Notes: generated from the letters alone by a model not told the origin. A DNA stretch of 9,973 nt from Bacteroidales bacterium (GCA_023230265.1 JALNXR010000058.1:1-9973); one strand, 5' to 3'. Positions 1-7,078 are shown, numbered from the stretch's first letter. Translations and numbers: made by a program.

Positions 1-215
1 TGACAGTAAACAAACATGCCGGAATAAGGGGCGCTCTATGCTGGAATGAGGAGATCTGCAGGCTTGCCAGAGAGCACAACAACGCAAATATCTGCTGTCT
101 CCCGGCAAGGTTCATCTCAGAAGTGATTGCTGTCAGGCTGGTTGGGATATTCCTGGAAACACCCTTCCAGGGTGGGCGTCATACCAGAAGATGTGAAAAG
201 ATAGATGTCAAATAA
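1..215 (+). CDS. rpiB: Ribose-5-phosphate isomerase B, C-terminal part (5' end outside window)
   Basis: Reading codons from base 3, the frame stays open to a TAA at 213-215 and gives about 70 residues typical of the RpiB C-terminus: NKHAGIRGALCW, then a REHNNANICCLPGRFIS segment, then FLETPFQGGRHTRR. These match the RpiB/LacAB pattern of GIRAALC, HNDANVLxLxxR and FEGGRH. The enzyme interconverts ribose 5-phosphate and ribulose 5-phosphate in the non-oxidative pentose phosphate pathway, in the cytoplasm. The catalytic Cys and His of the N-terminal half lie upstream of the window and cannot be checked. The last 11 nt overlap the truB start, which suggests co-transcription and translational coupling. 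The family call is confident although only the tail is visible. Confidence 0.88.
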   Translation, partial: TVNKHAGIRGALCWNEEICRLAREHNNANICCLPARFISEVIAVRLVGIFLETPFQGGRHTRRCEKIDVK

Positions 216-954
216 ATCCTTTACAGTAATTGACAGATTCTCTGAGACTCCCTTTCCGGACAGAGATATACAGAATTATCCCGGAGGTTTGGTTATCCCA
301 CTGGACAAACCTTATAAATGGAGTTCTGCCGATGCTGTCAGGAAAATTAAATTCAGGGCAGTAAAGTTTTTCGGTTTAAAAAACCTTAAGGTTGGACATG
401 CAGGCACTCTTGATCCTCTTGCAACCGGACTTCTTCTTATATGCATCGGTAGTGCCACCAAAAGAGCCGGTGAACTGCAGGAGGGAATAAAGGAGTACAT
501 TGCAGGAATTACCTTCGGATATACTACACCCTCTTTCGACCTGGAAAAAGACAAAGACGCAGACTATCCTTATAGCCATATAAATCAAGAACTTATAGAA
601 GAAACTCTCAAACAGTTCACCGGCCTTCAGCAACAGATTCCCCCCTCATTCTCCGCAAAAATGGTAAACGGCCAAAGGTCTTATATGCTTGCAAGGGAGG
701 GGGACCACAGAGAGCTTACTCCATCCCTGATAACAATTCACGAACTGGAAATTATCTCCTTTGCCTCACCTCTTCTGCTTCTCAGGGTGCTTTGCAGCAA
801 GGGAACCTATATAAGGTCCCTGGCCAGGGATCTGGGCACTGCACTCAACTCCGGAGCTACACTTACCTCACTTACCCGTACCCGGTCAGGAGATTTTACG
901 GTATCACAATCAATCTCCATTGAAAAGACAGAAGAGATCTTTTCTTTGAAATAA
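205..954 (+). CDS. truB: tRNA pseudouridine(55) synthase TruB
   Basis: A 249-residue TruB that isomerises U55 in the T-loop of most tRNAs to pseudouridine. The signature VGHAGTLDPLATG lies at about residues 63-75 and carries the catalytic Asp70 (equivalent to E. coli Asp48). Tyr98 in KEYIAG fits the conserved active-site Tyr76, and CSKGTYIRSLARDLG at about 197-211 supplies the conserved Arg204. The Bacteroidetes-type pieces NKPYKW-like (DKPYKWSSADAV) and QQIPPSFSA are present. The protein starts with about 25 residues before the core (up to PGGLVIPLDKP), somewhat longer than the Bacteroides homologues I remember. ATG 205 is kept because no other ATG precedes the core. No long C-terminal PUA domain is visible, in line with short bacterial forms. 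The start lies inside the rpiB end, in another frame. Confidence 0.96.
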   Translation: MSNKSFTVIDRFSETPFPDRDIQNYPGGLVIPLDKPYKWSSADAVRKIKFRAVKFFGLKNLKVGHAGTLDPLATGLLLICIGSATKRAGELQEGIKEYIAGITFGYTTPSFDLEKDKDADYPYSHINQELIEETLKQFTGLQQQIPPSFSAKMVNGQRSYMLAREGDHRELTPSLITIHELEIISFASPLLLLRVLCSKGTYIRSLARDLGTALNSGATLTSLTRTRSGDFTVSQSISIEKTEEIFSLK

Positions 955-975
955 TTTGAGATATTATGAAACTTT

Positions 976-1006
976 TTTAATTTTCATTCGTATAAATATA
1001 GATTTT
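976..1006 (+). promoter_or_regulatory. Probable Bacteroidetes-type promoter for queA
   Basis: A TTTA box at 976-979 is followed by a 19-nt spacer and TAgaTTTT at 999-1006. The Bacteroidetes consensus is TTTG, 19-21 nt, TAnnTTTG, so each box has one mismatch and the spacing is right. Transcription would begin around 1010, leaving a leader of about 16 nt before the queA ATG at 1027. The surrounding 72-nt gap is very AT-rich. The match is read by eye in AT-rich DNA, where such boxes arise by chance. Confidence 0.4.
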
Positions 1007-1022
1007 CATTAATTTAATCTAT
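998..1022. repeat. Short inverted repeat just before queA
   Basis: ATAGATT (998-1004) and AATCTAT (1016-1022) are perfect 7-bp inverted arms separated by 11 nt. The left arm overlaps the proposed -7 box, and the right arm ends 4 nt before the queA start codon. It could be an operator or a weak RNA hairpin over the start, but the arms are AT-rich and may be coincidental. Confidence 0.35.
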
Positions 1023-1026
1023 AAGC

Positions 1027-2076
1027 ATGAAGTTATCCCAGTTTAATTACCCTATCACCCCGGAATATATCGCAAAATATCCTGCAAAATACAGGGACGA
1101 ATCCCGGCTCATGATCCTTAACAGAAAAAACGGAGAGATTGAACATAAAATATTCAAGGATCTCCTCGATTATACCTCCGAGAAAGACATATTTATATTC
1201 AACGACACTAAGGTCTTTCCGGCAAGACTGAGCGGGAACAAGGAGAAAACCGGAGCCGAGATAGAGGTTTTTCTGCTCAGGGAACTGAATTCGGATCAGA
1301 AATTATGGGATGTACTGGTAGATCCTGCAAGAAAAATCAGAATAGGTAATAAGCTATACTTTGGGGAGAACGACTCCCTTGTAGCAGAGGTCATTGACAA
1401 CACAACATCCAGAGGAAGGACTCTCCGTTTTTTGTTTGACGGCACTCATGAAGAGTTCAAAGCCACCCTTTTCCAGATGGGTGAAATGCCTGTCCCAAAA
1501 TGGATCAGGGCAAAGGCGGAGAGCATAGACAACGAGAGATACCAGACAATTTACGCCAGAAATGAAGGGGCTGTGGCAGCACCTGCAGCTGGACTCCACT
1601 TTAGCAGAGAGCTGATGAAAAGGATGGAGATCAAAGGCGTAAACACAACCTATATCACTCTTCATATGGGTCTGGGCAACTTTAGAACCGTGGATGTGGA
1701 AGACCTTTCAAAACACAAGATGGATTCCGAACAGCTCATTATTAAAGAAGAGAGTGCAGAGGCAATAAATACCACAAAAGAGAGGGGCGGCCGGGCCTTT
1801 GCAATCGGAGTAACTGTTCTCCGTGCCGTTGAGACATCTGTTACCACCCAGGGAAAACTGAAACCCTTTACCGGCTGGACAAATAAATTCATATTCCCCC
1901 CCTACAGCTTTTCTGTTCCGGATGCACTCATCACAAATTTTCACCTCCCTCAGTCAACAATGCTGATGTCAGTAGCAGCTTTCGGTGGTTTTGACATGGT
2001 AATGAATGCCTACCAGGTTGCTCTTAAGGAGGGGTACAGGTTCGGAACCTACGGGGATGCAATGCTGATAATCTGA
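1027..2076 (+). CDS. queA: S-adenosylmethionine:tRNA ribosyltransferase-isomerase QueA
   Basis: A full-length 349-residue QueA. It transfers and isomerises the ribosyl group of S-adenosylmethionine onto 7-aminomethyl-7-deazaguanine at the wobble base of GUN-anticodon tRNAs, giving epoxyqueuosine. Visible family blocks are [10 protein letters not shown] (22-31), [11 protein letters not shown] (58-68), GAEIEVFLL (76-84), [13 protein letters not shown] (171-183), [16 protein letters not shown] (212-227), HKMDSEQ (230-236) and [14 protein letters not shown] (301-314). The C-terminus [21 protein letters not shown] is typical. Two positions depart from the usual signature: AAPAAGLHF at 184-192, where AAPTAGLHF is normal, and GVT at 261-263, where GTT is normal. 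The gene stands behind truB with a 72-nt gap and a likely promoter of its own. The function call is firm, and full activity is assumed rather than shown. Confidence 0.96.
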   Translation: MKLSQFNYPITPEYIAKYPAKYRDESRLMILNRKNGEIEHKIFKDLLDYTSEKDIFIFNDTKVFPARLSGNKEKTGAEIEVFLLRELNSDQKLWDVLVDPARKIRIGNKLYFGENDSLVAEVIDNTTSRGRTLRFLFDGTHEEFKATLFQMGEMPVPKWIRAKAESIDNERYQTIYARNEGAVAAPAAGLHFSRELMKRMEIKGVNTTYITLHMGLGNFRTVDVEDLSKHKMDSEQLIIKEESAEAINTTKERGGRAFAIGVTVLRAVETSVTTQGKLKPFTGWTNKFIFPPYSFSVPDALITNFHLPQSTMLMSVAAFGGFDMVMNAYQVALKEGYRFGTYGDAMLII

Positions 2077-2118
2077 TCCTGTTTTTCTGATTCCATTTTT
2101 TAAATTGCTTTTCCTGAC

Positions 2119-2148
2119 TTTGTAGTAGAGAAAAGGGCTCTAGTTTTG
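2119..2148 (+). promoter_or_regulatory. Bacteroidetes-type promoter immediately before dprA
   Basis: TTTG at 2119-2122, an 18-nt spacer, and TAgtTTTG at 2141-2148 match both boxes of the Bacteroidetes promoter consensus exactly, with a spacer one base shorter than usual. The -7 box ends 4 nt before the dprA ATG at 2153, so transcription would begin at or next to the start codon. It would drive dprA and tatD. Confidence 0.55.
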
Positions 2149-2152
2149 CTGC

Positions 2153-3270
2153 ATGTTTGACCAGGAACTTGTATGCGCTGCAGCAATAAATAGAATTTTC
2201 CCCGGTGAGCCGGGGATCTCCTGTGCTCTTTATAACCTTTACGGCAGCTACAGCAGGCTCTTTTCACTCTCTTTCCCTGAGCTGGAAAGTTTGCTGGGTA
2301 AGAGAAAAAAAGTTGCAGAAGCAATTTCAGATCCAAAAACATTAATGGATGCAGAGCAGGAGCTTGCAAGGCTCGATTCCATGGGCTACAAGGCTTTTCA
2401 CCGGCAGAGCGGCGATTACCCGGGGGCACTGCTGGAATGCAATGATTCTCCTGCAATTATATTTATAAAGGGTGGGATAAATCTTAACTACAAAAACATA
2501 ATATCTGTAGTTGGAACCCGCCGTTCAACTCCATACGGTGAGAGCTCCTGCAGAAGAGTTGTGAGAGAGCTTGCAATGTCAGGGAACAATCCGGTTATTG
2601 TCAGTGGATTGGCATACGGAATTGATATAACGGCCCACCGCGCCGCACTTGACAACGGATTGCAGACAATTGCAGTTCTGCCTTGTGGTCCTGATCGTAT
2701 ATACCCCTCTTCTCACAGTGCAACCGCAGAGAGGATAGCCCTTTTTGGGGCCTTGCTGACTGAATTTCCGGAAGGGACTCCCTCCTACAAGCTCAACTTT
2801 ATACAGAGAAACCGGATTATTGCAGGAGTGTCCCGTGCGACAATTGTCATTGAATCGGACATAAAAGGGGGCGCTCTCACTACAGCGGAGCTGGCACAGG
2901 GCTACTCCAGGGAGGTCTATGCTCTTCCCGGCCGTTTTGGAGATAGAGCTTCCTCAGGTTTAACATGCTAATATCCAAAAATATTGCTGCTATATATTTC
3001 TCAACTCAAGACTTCCTGTTCCGGATGGGATGGAAGGAGAAATCCTGCGGAACACTCCCTCAAACCACTCTGTTTGATCCCTGCAGAGTTGAAAAAGAAA
3101 AAATATTTGTAGCTTTAAAAAATAATCCGCTAATGCAAAAAGATGATTTACTCAGAGCCACGGGGCTGAATATTAAAGTTTTATCTGCGATACTGCTAGA
3201 GATGGAACTGGATAATATAATTACACCTGTAGCTGGCGGAAGATATATTGCAGAAAGAGAGATTTTATGA
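2153..3270 (+). pseudogene. dprA: DNA-processing protein DprA (Smf), interrupted by a one-base frameshift
   Basis: DprA binds single-stranded DNA and loads RecA during natural transformation and related recombination. The first frame (2153-2971) gives 272 residues. It has an N-terminal helical/SAM-like part, then the Rossmann-like core: VVGTRRSTPYG (119-129), SGLAYGIDITAHRAAL (151-166), AVLPCGPDRIYP (174-185) and RNRIIAGVSRATIVIES (219-235). It ends in YALPGRFGDRASSG followed by LTC and a stop. The next frame, read from 2959, continues exactly where DprA should, as FNMLISKNIAAI, and runs to 3270 through a winged-helix tail (about ENEKIF-like VEKEKIFVAL to the end). Restoring one T in the TTT run at 2959-2961 would give one 372-residue protein of normal length. 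This is either a true mutation or a sequencing or assembly error. The stop overlaps tatD as ATGA. Confidence 0.9.
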
Positions 3271-4061
3271 TTAAATATATTGACACCCACACACATATCT
3301 ATGACAAAGCCTTTGACCGGGATATCGGTGATACCATTCTGAGGGCAAAAGAGTCCGGAATTATTGCCGCTGTGCTGCCTGCCATTGACAAAGAGAACCA
3401 CGAGAGACTTCTTTCTTTGAGTGCCGGGTATCCCGGATATCTCTATCCCTGTACCGGCCTGCACCCAACATCTGTTGACGCAGGATGGAGGGAAGAGCTC
3501 GACCTGGTTTACAAAAACTCCTCTGATAACCTCTTTTGCGCCATAGGGGAGATTGGTATGGACGGATACTGGAGCAGAGAGTTTATAAAGGAACAGGCCG
3601 AGGTTTTTGAGGCACAGCTGAGACTTGCCTGTAAGCTGAATCTGCCCGTGATCATACACTCAAGGGATTCAACAGAAGAGATTTTCCGGGTTTTGGAGAC
3701 TATACGCGAGCCTGCTCTCAGGGGAGTGTTTCATACCTTTTCCGGTAGTTATGAAACTTACTCACGGTTATCCCGTTACGGGGATTTTCTAATCGGGATA
3801 GGCGGAGTTGTGACCTATAAGAATTCAAAACTCCCTGAAACCTTAAAGAAGATTCCTCTGGAGAGAATCCTTCTGGAGACAGACTCACCGTGGCTAACTC
3901 CTTCTCCCCACAGGGGAAGCCGGAACGAACCATCATATATTCCCCTTATTGCCGGTACGGTTGCCACTGTAAAGAGCTGCCCGGTCTCCGAGGTGGCCCG
4001 TGTCACTACAAACAATGCGGCTCTTCTTTTCGGTATTAAAACACAACTCTCCCTTCCTTAG
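3267..4061 (+). CDS. tatD: TatD family metal-dependent DNase
   Basis: A 264-residue TatD-type hydrolase of the amidohydrolase fold, expected to be a cytoplasmic Mg-dependent 3'-5' exonuclease acting on DNA or RNA. The metal ligands are all present: His8 and His10 in DTHTH, Glu95 in IGEIGMD, His131 in PVIIHSRD, His156 in FHTFSG, and Asp206 in LLETDSPWL. The conserved CTGLHP (62-67) and the C-terminal NNAALLFG (249-256) are also visible. Length matches the family (about 260). The ATG overlaps the dprA stop by 4 nt, which implies translational coupling and co-transcription with dprA. The exact physiological substrate of this copy cannot be told from sequence, and paralogues such as YcfH or YjjV have the same motifs. 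Confidence 0.94.
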   Translation: MIKYIDTHTHIYDKAFDRDIGDTILRAKESGIIAAVLPAIDKENHERLLSLSAGYPGYLYPCTGLHPTSVDAGWREELDLVYKNSSDNLFCAIGEIGMDGYWSREFIKEQAEVFEAQLRLACKLNLPVIIHSRDSTEEIFRVLETIREPALRGVFHTFSGSYETYSRLSRYGDFLIGIGGVVTYKNSKLPETLKKIPLERILLETDSPWLTPSPHRGSRNEPSYIPLIAGTVATVKSCPVSEVARVTTNNAALLFGIKTQLSLP

Positions 4062-4079
4062 TATTTTTAGCATATATTA

Positions 4080-4107
4080 TTTGATAAAGCATCTGATCCT
4101 AAATTGT
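4080..4107 (+). promoter_or_regulatory. Possible promoter for ansA
   Basis: The 93-nt gap between tatD and ansA is AT-rich. It contains TTTG at 4080-4083 and TAaaTTGT at 4100-4107, with a 16-nt spacer, shorter than the usual 19-21, and an imperfect -7 box. The gap size argues for a promoter somewhere here, but this exact placement is weakly supported. Confidence 0.25.
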
Positions 4108-4154
4108 AAAACACAAAACTTTAACCAACATACAAATTAAACAGGCCGATAAAG

Positions 4155-5186
4155 ATGAAGCGATCCATTTTACTGATCTATACCGGGGGAACTATAGGAA
4201 TGAAACAGGACAGTGAGACACTTGCCCTGGTCCCCTTTAAGTTTGACCAGATTTTACAGGAGGTCCCCGAGCTGAAGAAATTCGGATACCGGATTGACTC
4301 TGTATCATTTGACCCTCCTGTAGACTCCTCAGAGGCAGATCCTGTGTTCTGGACAAAACTTGCTAATATTATCCAAGACTCGTACTCTGATTATGATGGT
4401 TTTGTGGTTTTGCACGGCACAGATACCATGTCATATTCGGCTTCTGCCCTTAGTTTTATGCTGGAAAACCTGACAAAGCCAGTCATATTTACAGGCAGCC
4501 AGCTTCCGATAGGGATTCTCCGCACCGACGGAAAGGAGAATCTTATCTCATCAATTGAGATTGCGGCTGCAACTGACAGTGAAGGAAGGGCAATGGTACC
4601 CGAGGTGTGTATCTATTTTGAAAACAGGCTTTACCGTGGAAACAGGACCATTAAGTACAGTGCAGAAAACTTTAGTGCATTCAGGTCTTCCAATTATCCT
4701 CCGCTTGCAGAGGCCGGTGTTCATATGAAGTATAACACATCTGCCGTCAGGACATCAGGGTCGGGAAAGGAGTTCAGGATTCATACAAACCTGGACACCG
4801 GAGTTGCCATACTCAAAATTTTCCCGGGAATAACACCTCTGGTGGTAAAGAGTGTTCTGGGAATGAAGGAGATAAAGGCAGTAATTCTCGAAACCTACGG
4901 TTCAGGAAATGCACCTACTGCAGAATGGTTTATTGATATAATAGACGAAACTGTTAAAAGAGACGTTATTGTCGTAAATGTAACTCAGTGTCAGACAGGC
5001 AAAGTGGATATGGAGGCATATTCCACCGGTATTCTTCTTAAAAAAACCGGAGTGATAAGCGGACATGACATTACCACCGAAGCTGCTCTGGCAAAATTAT
5101 TTTTTTTACTAGGTCAGGGATATGACAATCAAACCGTTAAAAGGCTATTTGAAGTTGATTTGAGAGGTGAAATAACAAATGATTAA
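4155..5186 (+). CDS. ansA: Type I (cytoplasmic) L-asparaginase
   Basis: A 343-residue asparaginase that hydrolyses L-asparagine to aspartate and ammonia. The first active-site loop is YTGGTIGM (9-16) with nucleophile Thr13. The second is LHGTDTMSYSA (86-96) with Thr89 and Asp90, and Lys167 in RGNRTIK (161-167) completes the catalytic set (E. coli AnsA numbering Thr14, Thr91, Asp92, Lys163). GSQLPIG (114-120) and the C-terminal SGHDITTEAALAKL fold segment fit the family. There is no signal peptide, which points to the cytoplasmic type I form rather than the periplasmic type II. The residue before Lys167 is Ile, where Thr is usual; in E. coli AnsA that Thr (162) is linked to the allosteric asparagine site. 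The gene sits alone between tatD and the Exb operon with AT-rich gaps on both sides. Confidence 0.94.
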   Translation: MKRSILLIYTGGTIGMKQDSETLALVPFKFDQILQEVPELKKFGYRIDSVSFDPPVDSSEADPVFWTKLANIIQDSYSDYDGFVVLHGTDTMSYSASALSFMLENLTKPVIFTGSQLPIGILRTDGKENLISSIEIAAATDSEGRAMVPEVCIYFENRLYRGNRTIKYSAENFSAFRSSNYPPLAEAGVHMKYNTSAVRTSGSGKEFRIHTNLDTGVAILKIFPGITPLVVKSVLGMKEIKAVILETYGSGNAPTAEWFIDIIDETVKRDVIVVNVTQCQTGKVDMEAYSTGILLKKTGVISGHDITTEAALAKLFFLLGQGYDNQTVKRLFEVDLRGEITND

Positions 5187-5222
5187 CGAAAATTAAAAAA
5201 ATCTTTCTAAATTGCACATTGT

Positions 5223-5252
5223 TTTGTATAGATTAACCAACGAATAACTATT
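5223..5252 (+). promoter_or_regulatory. Possible promoter for the exbB operon
   Basis: The 106-nt gap between ansA and exbB is strongly AT-rich. It holds TTTG at 5223-5226 followed, after 18 nt, by TAacTATT at 5245-5252, a partial match to TAnnTTTG. A start near 5257 would leave a leader of about 36 nt before the ATG at 5293. Other weak matches exist in the same gap. Confidence 0.3.
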
Positions 5253-5292
5253 TAAAAATACATTGTTTAATACTTTAATCACACAAAAATTT

Positions 5293-6057
5293 ATGAAAAA
5301 ATTTTTCATGTTTTTGGCAGTTATGGGATTTATAGCCATTTCTGCTCAATATGTATCTGCCCAGACACCTGAGCCGGCTGCCGAGACAACCACTGCAGTA
5401 GCAGCTGACGAGACAGTTCAACAGGAAATTCCTATTCACCAGCAACTTAAAGCCAAATTTATTGAAGGTGGAGCAGGTTTTATGGCAGCAATTCTACTGA
5501 CTCTTATTCTGGGTCTTGCAATAGCCATCGAGAGAATCATTTATCTCAACCTTGCATCAACTAACACTGAGAAGCTGGTACAAAGGGTTGAAGATGCAAT
5601 AGCCAAAGGTGGAATAGAAGAGGCTAAAGAGCTTTGCCGCAATACCAGAGGTCCTATCGCTGCTATTTTCTATCAGGGTTTGTGCCGCACAGATGAAGGC
5701 ATTGATATGGTTGAAAAATCTATCGCTTCTTACGGATCAGTTCAGATGTCCCAACTGGAGAGCGGCCTCTCCTGGATAAACCTGTTCATCTCAATCGCCC
5801 CTATGTTGGGTTTCCTTGGAACTGTTGTAGGTCTTGTTATGGCATTTGATGCTATTGAGGCTGCCGGAGACATCTCTCCGAATGTAGTTGCAGGTGGTAT
5901 GAAAGTGGCTTTGATAACAACTGTGGGTGGTCTTATCGTAGCTATTATTCTCCAGCTCTTCTACAGTTATATCATATCCAAGATGGACTCAATCACCCTT
6001 GCTATGGAAGATGCTTCTATTTCACTGGTTGATATTTTAGTTAAGGCAAAAAAATAA
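5293..6057 (+). CDS. exbB: MotA/TolQ/ExbB family proton channel protein
   Basis: A 254-residue ExbB-like protein, the pentameric inner-membrane part of a proton channel that works with ExbD to power outer-membrane processes. ATG 5293 is preferred over an upstream in-frame TTG (5263) because it places a Lys-Lys-led hydrophobic stretch at the very N-terminus: a signal-type segment ending VSAQ with a likely cleavage after Ala23. A Pro/Ala/Thr/Glu-rich linker follows (24-48). Membrane helices lie at about 62-85, 160-187 and 200-228, with a cytoplasmic loop (about 88-158) between the first two. The TolQ/ExbB core APMLGFLGTVVGL (169-181) and ALITTVGGLIVAI (206-218) carries the channel threonines, about Thr177 and Thr210. 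An extra N-terminal signal segment is common in Bacteroidetes ExbB proteins. The stop lies 4 nt before the next gene. Confidence 0.9.
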   Translation: MKKFFMFLAVMGFIAISAQYVSAQTPEPAAETTTAVAADETVQQEIPIHQQLKAKFIEGGAGFMAAILLTLILGLAIAIERIIYLNLASTNTEKLVQRVEDAIAKGGIEEAKELCRNTRGPIAAIFYQGLCRTDEGIDMVEKSIASYGSVQMSQLESGLSWINLFISIAPMLGFLGTVVGLVMAFDAIEAAGDISPNVVAGGMKVALITTVGGLIVAIILQLFYSYIISKMDSITLAMEDASISLVDILVKAKK

Positions 6058-6061
6058 TGAT

Positions 6062-6481
6062 ATGTCAAAAGGATTAAAAATATTTTCTATTGTATTGTTT
6101 GCCATTACTGCTGTTCTTGCTGTTCTCTTTTATATGAACTCGGAATCAGAAAACATGGTCAATGCAATTTTGTATTTTGCATACTTTCTTTTGGGCCTTG
6201 GAATATTACTGGCATTAGTGCTGCCTATCCCATCTCTTATTCAATACCCAAAAAAAATTAAAAAGTTGTTATTTACCCTGCTTATTGTCCTGGCTGTATT
6301 TGCTATCGGATATTTACTTTCTTCCGGAAATCCCGTGGATGTAAACACAGATGTTCCTCCCACTGAAAGAGCATTAAAACTCACAGATACTGCCCTGATA
6401 ATCACATACATCACTCTGGGAGTGTCATTTGCGGCTATTGCCTGGGGAGGAATCAAAAACCTGGTACAAAAAATCAAATAA
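6062..6481 (+). CDS. Small four-helix membrane protein of unknown function in the Exb operon
   Basis: A 139-residue protein that I cannot assign to a named family. Hydrophobic segments at about 7-24, 33-59, 68-87 and 108-130 predict four membrane helices with short basic ends (MSKGLK at the start, NLVQKIK at the end), so both termini should be cytoplasmic. The loop 88-107 (SSGNPVDVNTDVPPTERALK) would then be periplasmic and is the longest soluble part. No catalytic motif or metal site is seen. It is packed between exbB (4-nt gap) and the first exbD (3-nt gap), so it is surely co-transcribed and possibly co-translated with them. An accessory subunit or assembly factor of the proton channel is the natural inference, but nothing in its own sequence proves it. 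Small membrane proteins in this operon position occur in other Bacteroidetes, as far as I recall. Confidence 0.85.
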   Translation: MSKGLKIFSIVLFAITAVLAVLFYMNSESENMVNAILYFAYFLLGLGILLALVLPIPSLIQYPKKIKKLLFTLLIVLAVFAIGYLLSSGNPVDVNTDVPPTERALKLTDTALIITYITLGVSFAAIAWGGIKNLVQKIK

Positions 6482-6484
6482 CTT

Positions 6485-7066
6485 ATGGCAAGGAGTGTAA
6501 ACGAAATAAATTCAGGTTCAACTGCTGATATTGCTTTCATCATTCTGGTATTCTTTCTTATGGTATCAAATATGGATTCAGTCGGTGGTCTGCAGCGCCT
6601 TCTGCCTCCGATGCCCGATGAGAACCAAAAGGTTGAGCAACAGAAGGTTAACCGTCGTAATATACTTGTTGTCAAAATTAATGAACAAGACCAGCTTTAT
6701 GCAGGTGGTGACTATATAGACATAACCATGCTCAAAGATAAGGCCAAGGAGTTTCTTGTTAATCCGAACGACAACGAGTCACTGCCTGAGAAGGAGAATA
6801 AGGAGATCGAAGGTTTCGGGCTCTATCCTGTTTCAAAAGGTGTAATATCACTGCAAAATACCAGGGGAACCAGTTATGACACCTACATCAAGGTTCAGAA
6901 TGAACTGGTGAAGGCCGTCAACGAAATCCGTGATGAATTCTCTATGGAGCATTACGGCAGGAAATATATTGCACTTGACGAAGACAGACAGAAGATTGTA
7001 AGGCAGATTATTCCGCAGAACATATCCGAGGCCGAGCCTTTGGATCTAAAAGCCAAAAAGAGATAG
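6485..7066 (+). CDS. exbD: ExbD/TolR family biopolymer transport protein (first copy, long form)
   Basis: A 193-residue ExbD-like protein: a short cytoplasmic tail, one membrane helix (about 14-30, TADIAFIILVFFLMVS) and a periplasmic domain. Asp15 at the start of the helix matches the proton-carrying Asp25 of E. coli ExbD. LQRLLPPMPD (36-45) after the helix is typical of Bacteroidetes ExbD. The periplasmic part is longer than in E. coli ExbD (141 residues). The VVKINEQDQLYAGGDYIDI strand region is followed by a charged insert (about 83-130) before the YDTYIKVQNELVKAVNEIRDEF helix, which aligns with the usual ExbD C-terminal fold. It begins 3 nt after the preceding membrane protein and its stop overlaps the ribosome-binding site of the second copy. 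Confidence 0.9.
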   Translation: MARSVNEINSGSTADIAFIILVFFLMVSNMDSVGGLQRLLPPMPDENQKVEQQKVNRRNILVVKINEQDQLYAGGDYIDITMLKDKAKEFLVNPNDNESLPEKENKEIEGFGLYPVSKGVISLQNTRGTSYDTYIKVQNELVKAVNEIRDEFSMEHYGRKYIALDEDRQKIVRQIIPQNISEAEPLDLKAKKR

Positions 7067-7070
7067 GAGG
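7065..7070 (+). promoter_or_regulatory. Strong Shine-Dalgarno site for the second exbD
   Basis: AGGAGG lies 8 nt before ATG 7079 and overlaps the last two bases of the first exbD stop codon. It is a full match to the anti-Shine-Dalgarno sequence. I see no comparable site before the other genes in this window, in line with the general scarcity of such sites in Bacteroidetes. It fixes the start of the second exbD. Confidence 0.6.
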
Positions 7071-7078
7071 AAGATAGT

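Noticed and set aside
960..988. ATGAAA ... TTTCAT inverted repeat after truB as a terminator
   Set aside because: The stem is only 6 A/T-rich base pairs and has no dedicated T tract after it.
2950..2970. Programmed -1 frameshift producing full-length DprA
   Set aside because: The bases around the junction (AGGTTTA) do not form an X XXY YYZ slippery site, no stimulatory hairpin is evident, and DprA is not known to use recoding.
3060..3659. A 199-codon open frame on the minus strand opposite dprA and tatD
   Set aside because: It lies fully across well-supported genes and its translation shows no recognisable family features.
5263..5292. In-frame TTG 30 nt upstream as exbB start
   Set aside because: It would put ten mixed residues before the Lys-Lys-led signal segment. 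ATG 5293 gives a normal signal peptide.
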